Below, one piece after another: positions 60,687 through 64,000 of a stretch of DNA of 64,000 nt (the stretch's first letter is position 1; each line of letters starts with the position of its first letter). Location: contig JAENRP010000102.1 of the NCBI GenBank assembly GCA_024741835.1, positions 62,001 through 126,000 on the forward strand, given 5' to 3'. The notes beneath the pieces were generated by a model, which was not told the origin of the DNA, ran no database searches, and saw only the letters and a list, made by a program, of their open reading frames with translations. Origin of the DNA: Diplocarpon mali. Its lineage: Eukaryota; Ascomycota; Leotiomycetes; Helotiales; Drepanopezizaceae. Position numbers and translations under genes: made by a program.

Positions 60687-61193
60687 ATGCCTCTTTTCAA
60701 CCGACATCCTGCAGAGACAATTCCGGTCGCTCGGGAGGAAGTTCCACAACGCAAATCCTCTCTCTTCGGCCGTCGCCACAGCTCGATTTCTCCTACCCGA
60801 AAATATGGCGTGCGTACCGCGACTCAACCGGAGTCCTCTCGTCGTGGTCTACCGCATCGCAAGGAAGACCCCTCAATATTGGCTGCAAGAGAGAGGGTTG
60901 TCAAAGCCGAGAAGATGGAAAAGGAAGCCGATTTTGCATTGATAGCTGCGAGGACAGCAGTGAGAGAGGCGCGAGCCCATATTAAAATGCTGGAAAAAGA
61001 GGCCAAGCAAGAGTAATGCGTATATTATCAAATGCCATTTTCCAAAGCTGACTTTGTGTACTAGAGCAAGGCTTGCCAAGATCAAACAGACCGAAGCAAA
61101 GTCGATTTCCAAGAGGGGCCATGGACTTGGTCGTAAGTCATATTCCCACTTGTCAGAATAGCTTCTCTAATGCTGGGCACAGGTCATGATTAA
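60687..61193 (+). CDS. Small basic coiled-coil protein
   Basis: Exons 60687-61012, 61065-61132 and 61183-61193 give 134 aa. The protein starts MPLFNRHPAE, has a basic Ser/Arg-rich stretch (RKSSLFGRRHSSISPTRKYG), then one long charged helix from about residue 63 (EDPSILAARERVVKAEKMEK through AHIKMLEKEAKQEARLAKIK) and ends KRGHGLGRHD. The heptad-like Ala/Leu pattern suggests a coiled coil. Small proteins of this shape are widespread in moulds without known function. The final exon is only 11 nt; if the last intron is not spliced the end would be GRKSYSHLSE instead. Both are possible, and the spliced form fits the GLGRH-type ending I expect for such proteins. Confidence 0.7.
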
Positions 61194-61769
61194 TTGACTT
61201 TTGCTATGACACTTATATTCCGAGGACGGTAAACGTGAATAATGGCGTTTTCTTATCACCCAGCAACGTATACCCCGCGGTCTTATGAATGTTCAGCGTT
61301 GGCGAGCATGGCGTTCTAGGAAGGGAGAATCTCGGAGTTAAACGAGGCTTCAGACAATCGGACGCTTCTTCGACCCTATCGCCTGGGTCTCATGCTAAGG
61401 TGAGGTCAGAAATGCATGTCGTGCGACTTCGAAGTTTGTGTTAGAGGCAACTCTCAGAACAACGGGAGTAAGACCTCGCTTAGCGAGAGGGGCTCGCCAA
61501 GCACCTGTCACTGAGCTAGATGCGAGGTAAACACGGACCGGATAATTTAAATCACGAATGTTCTGTTCCTCCACATCACTCCGATATGTGATATTGTGAC
61601 GTTAACGGAACTTTTCCCTGCGAAGCCACATTGCGTCTCATCGAAGGGAGCATCCTTTCTTGTCTCAGTATTGTAGCTACAAGCTTCAATGACTTCTGTC
61701 CACGTCGACTCCGTGAATTCTTCAGTACAGATAATCAGCTGCCATTGATTATATTTATCCAATGGCTTC
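61194..61769. other. Intergenic, 0.6 kb, no gene seen
   Basis: No coding region supported. Probably the remains of the promoter of the downstream esterase pseudogene. Confidence 0.45.
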
Positions 61770-63037
61770 TTGCAGTGCTTTTCTTACACTGCCGTCATTT
61801 TCTCTGCCCTGGCGGGCGTCTCAGTCTTGATATCGCTGATTTCTCCTGGCTTTTCAGCAGCCAACTCTCTTGTTCAGATCACAGAGCCATTTGGTCCTAA
61901 GCCAACCAATGCCTCTTTCTACCTCTATCTACCCACGAATCTCGCTCCTAAACCCCCGGTTCTTTTCAATCTCCACTGGTGCCATGGATCAACACAAGCT
62001 GCCTTTAGAGGCACGCAGCTCGCAAATTTGGCGGATACCTAGTACGGGCAGCATAACGCAACCTTTTACTTTTATAAAATTCCTAGATGCTGCTATTCCA
62101 TGTCTTACCACTATTCACGTCACGATTGTTGACTCTTCAGAAGCGGCTACAGTATGATCTTCCCGGACTCGCCTAGCATGGCCGATAAATGCTGGGACGT
62201 CTCGCCTCCCCAGACACTTTCGCACAACGGAGGAGACAGCCAAGGTATCAGCAGCATGGTCAAGTGGACACTATCAAAGTATGAGGGAGATGATAGCAGG
62301 GTGTTTTCGATGGGAACGAGTTCCGGGGCCATGATGACCAACGTCCTACTTGGGTCATACCCAGATGTGTTAGCGGTAGGGAGTGCATGGGCTGGCGTGG
62401 CCGCTCGGATGTTACGCCGCAACGGATACGGTATCTGGAGCAATGCTTGCGCAACAGGTCAGGTTATCAAGACAGGCGCCGAGTGGAAGCCATCGCTCAG
62501 GCCGCATATCCGGGTTATACTGGGCGGAGGCCGAAGATGCAGGTCTTCCATTGAGCAGCGAATCAGATCATCAGGTCACAGAATCTTCGGAAGGAGATCA
62601 AGGACTGGACTGCTGTCTTGGAATTACCGAATTCTCCAGTCCAGACATTGACGGATCACCCGCAGAGTGGGTGGACGACGTACGTGTACGGGACCTCCTT
62701 CACGGCGACGAGTGCCTTCAACATCACGCATGATATCCGCACGATCGACCATCTAGTTCTGAGTTGGTTTGACTTGATATATATCGGATCGGGACGTTTC
62801 TCGAGACCGAATGCCTCTGGGGTCTGAACTTCAGTGGCCGTCCCGTCAAAGACCTTTACTAGCACGGCCAGCAGAAAATCATCGACGAGCGCATCTACGA
62901 GTAATGACAAGCCCACTTCAGGAGTAGCTTAGAGAAAGTGGGCTCAGTGTCGAGGCACTGGCTGGAACGGGTCTACTGTTTGCGTGTCAGGCACGACTTG
63001 TTCCTCCTCGAACTCTTACGACTCGCAATCCTTGTGA
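61770..63037 (+). pseudogene. CE1 acetylxylan/feruloyl esterase with CBM1, broken
   Basis: The reading frames match a secreted carbohydrate esterase family 1 enzyme with a C-terminal cellulose-binding CBM1. Visible in order are a hydrophobic leader (AVIFSALAGVSVLISL) without an in-frame ATG, LHWCHGSTQAAF, a likely 111-nt intron 62042-62152, DKCWDVSPPQTLSHNGG, and the nucleophile block MGTSSGAMMTN. Next come GQVIKTGAEW, then in a shifted frame AAYPGYTGRRPKMQVFH, IKDWTAVLELP, a Ser/Thr linker, and QCRGTGWNGSTVCVSGTTCS. Lesions are a one-base frameshift near 62485, TGA at 62552, TGA at 62825, TAG at 62930 (former Gln likely), and Ser in place of the last CBM1 Cys. The enzyme would deacetylate or deferuloylate xylan if intact. 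Several independent breaks make assembly error an unlikely full explanation. Confidence 0.88.
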
Positions 63038-63703
63038 GCAGAATGGCCACTGGACGAGTACAGAGGCTGATTGGGCGTTTGAATTGACTTCCACAATGAA
63101 ATTTGCATATGCTTCTCTATTATATGCTCCGCGGGGCCAGGAAGTACCATGCTCGAGAGGTGTTTTCAGTCTACGAAATGACACTAGCTCTTTGCGAAAT
63201 AACCCTTGTCTTTCAAGGCCTGCCGCCATCCACTAGGCATTTATATAAAGCAACCATCAACCAATCACTCTACTGCAGTTACCAGGTTTGTAACTCTCCA
63301 TCTTCAGGTCTTGCTTAGACTCGAGGTTGTAGAGTTCGCTTCGCAAATCAGGAGTTGGGGTTTAGGCTGACTTCTTCAAGTTGACGGTAAAATACTTGTT
63401 TTATAATTGAGTATTAATTTTCCAGGATAGAAGATCTAATAAGTATTACAATATAATCGATCCATTTCATTATCCCATCGTATTGTATTAACCAAGTTTT
63501 ACTTGCGAATCAGACCTGATAGTGATAAGCTAGATTCATCTCGAGCGACTTCGAGATCAACCACGTCTGAATAACCCTTATCGGAGAACTGGAAATTATT
63601 ATAGCAAGCCTCATACAGCCGGTGTAGTAGATATTTATTCTTTATGTATCTTATAACTATATATCAGAGTGTGAATTATCATCGTATCGTTTCTTTAAAG
63701 CAA
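63038..63703. other. AT-rich spacer
   Basis: No gene seen; AT content rises strongly after about 63380. Confidence 0.45.
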
Positions 63704-63936
63704 AAGGCCAAATATGCAAATATGCTTTTTCAACATCAGATCAAATCGAGTATTACAGTATCTAGAAGCCTATTTAAAGAAGGTAACGACTGAACATCTG
63801 TGTATGGTGTCTATTACGTAAGGCCAAATATGCAAATATGCTTTTTGAACATCAGATCAAATCGAGTATTACAGTATCTAAAAGCCAATTTCAAGAAGGC
63901 GACGACTGAAAATCTGCGTATGGTGTCTATTACGTA
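63704..63936. repeat. 117-bp tandem repeat, two copies
   Basis: Copies 63704-63820 and 63821-63936 both start AAGGCCAAATATGCAAATAT and end TGGTGTCTATTACGTA, with roughly ten differences. The array may continue past the window or be the end of a larger element. Confidence 0.92.
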
Positions 63937-64000
63937 CCTGCAGACTCGTCAGATTCTTTCTAAGAGTTCGCTAAGCTGAGATCAAGTTCTTTCGACTGCG

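Noticed and set aside
62042..62152. Stop codon after LADT in the esterase counted as a lesion
   Set aside because: A GTACGG..CTACAG intron of 111 nt removes it and restores a family-like LADTY..FPDSP junction, so this one was not counted as a disabling mutation.

Overview
The window looks like nuclear DNA of a filamentous ascomycete (Pezizomycotina). Genes have short spliceosomal introns (47-139 nt, GT..AG, often with a CTAAC or CTGAC branch motif). Several genes are typical of moulds: a NADPH oxidase of the NoxB type, secreted aminopeptidase, Ser/Thr-rich wall proteins, a CBM1-bearing esterase and a DUF6604 protein. Repeats carry the C-to-T at CpA signature of repeat-induced point mutation (RIP). 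I cannot name the species. The assembly has a 29-N gap at 35314-35342 and single Ns at 15327 and 39188.

Layout. 0.4-7.5 kb is housekeeping: FEN1 flap endonuclease (-) and mitochondrial glutaryl-CoA dehydrogenase (+) share a divergent promoter, followed by a UBC4-type ubiquitin-conjugating enzyme (+). 9.9-11.6 kb is a repeat island with a Tc1/mariner 3' fragment, a RIP-mutated element and a 37-40 bp tandem array. 13.4-25.8 kb holds four plus-strand genes: noxB, an M28 aminopeptidase whose C-terminus is frameshifted, a Pro-rich hypothetical protein and a YAT-family amino acid permease. 27-42 kb holds an EI24/RRT8-like membrane protein (-), a large Ser/Thr-rich secreted protein (+), a hypothetical protein (+), a secreted protein with a CBM19-like cysteine module (-) and the trehalose-6-phosphate phosphatase TPS2 (-). 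42.6-43.8 kb is a full-length Tc1/mariner element with TIRs and TA flanks; its transposase frame is intact in length but carries 15 TAA/TAG stops. About 8 kb without a recognisable gene follows.

51.7-64 kb is more AT-rich and accessory in character. It holds an orphan 444-aa protein (-), a 952-aa DUF6604 protein (-), a small coiled-coil protein (+), a multiply broken CE1 esterase plus CBM1 pseudogene (+), and a 117-bp tandem repeat at the edge.

There is no evidence of a secondary-metabolite cluster or of genes organised as one pathway. Several genes concern the cell surface or the outside of the cell (NoxB, aminopeptidase, permease, wall proteins, CBM19-like protein, esterase), but their adjacency looks incidental. 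The best single observation is a 5-nt microexon in FEN1, flanked by two 49-nt introns, which carries the codon of the catalytic Asp34. All splice sites were inferred by eye. For each spliced model the coding exons sum to a multiple of three.
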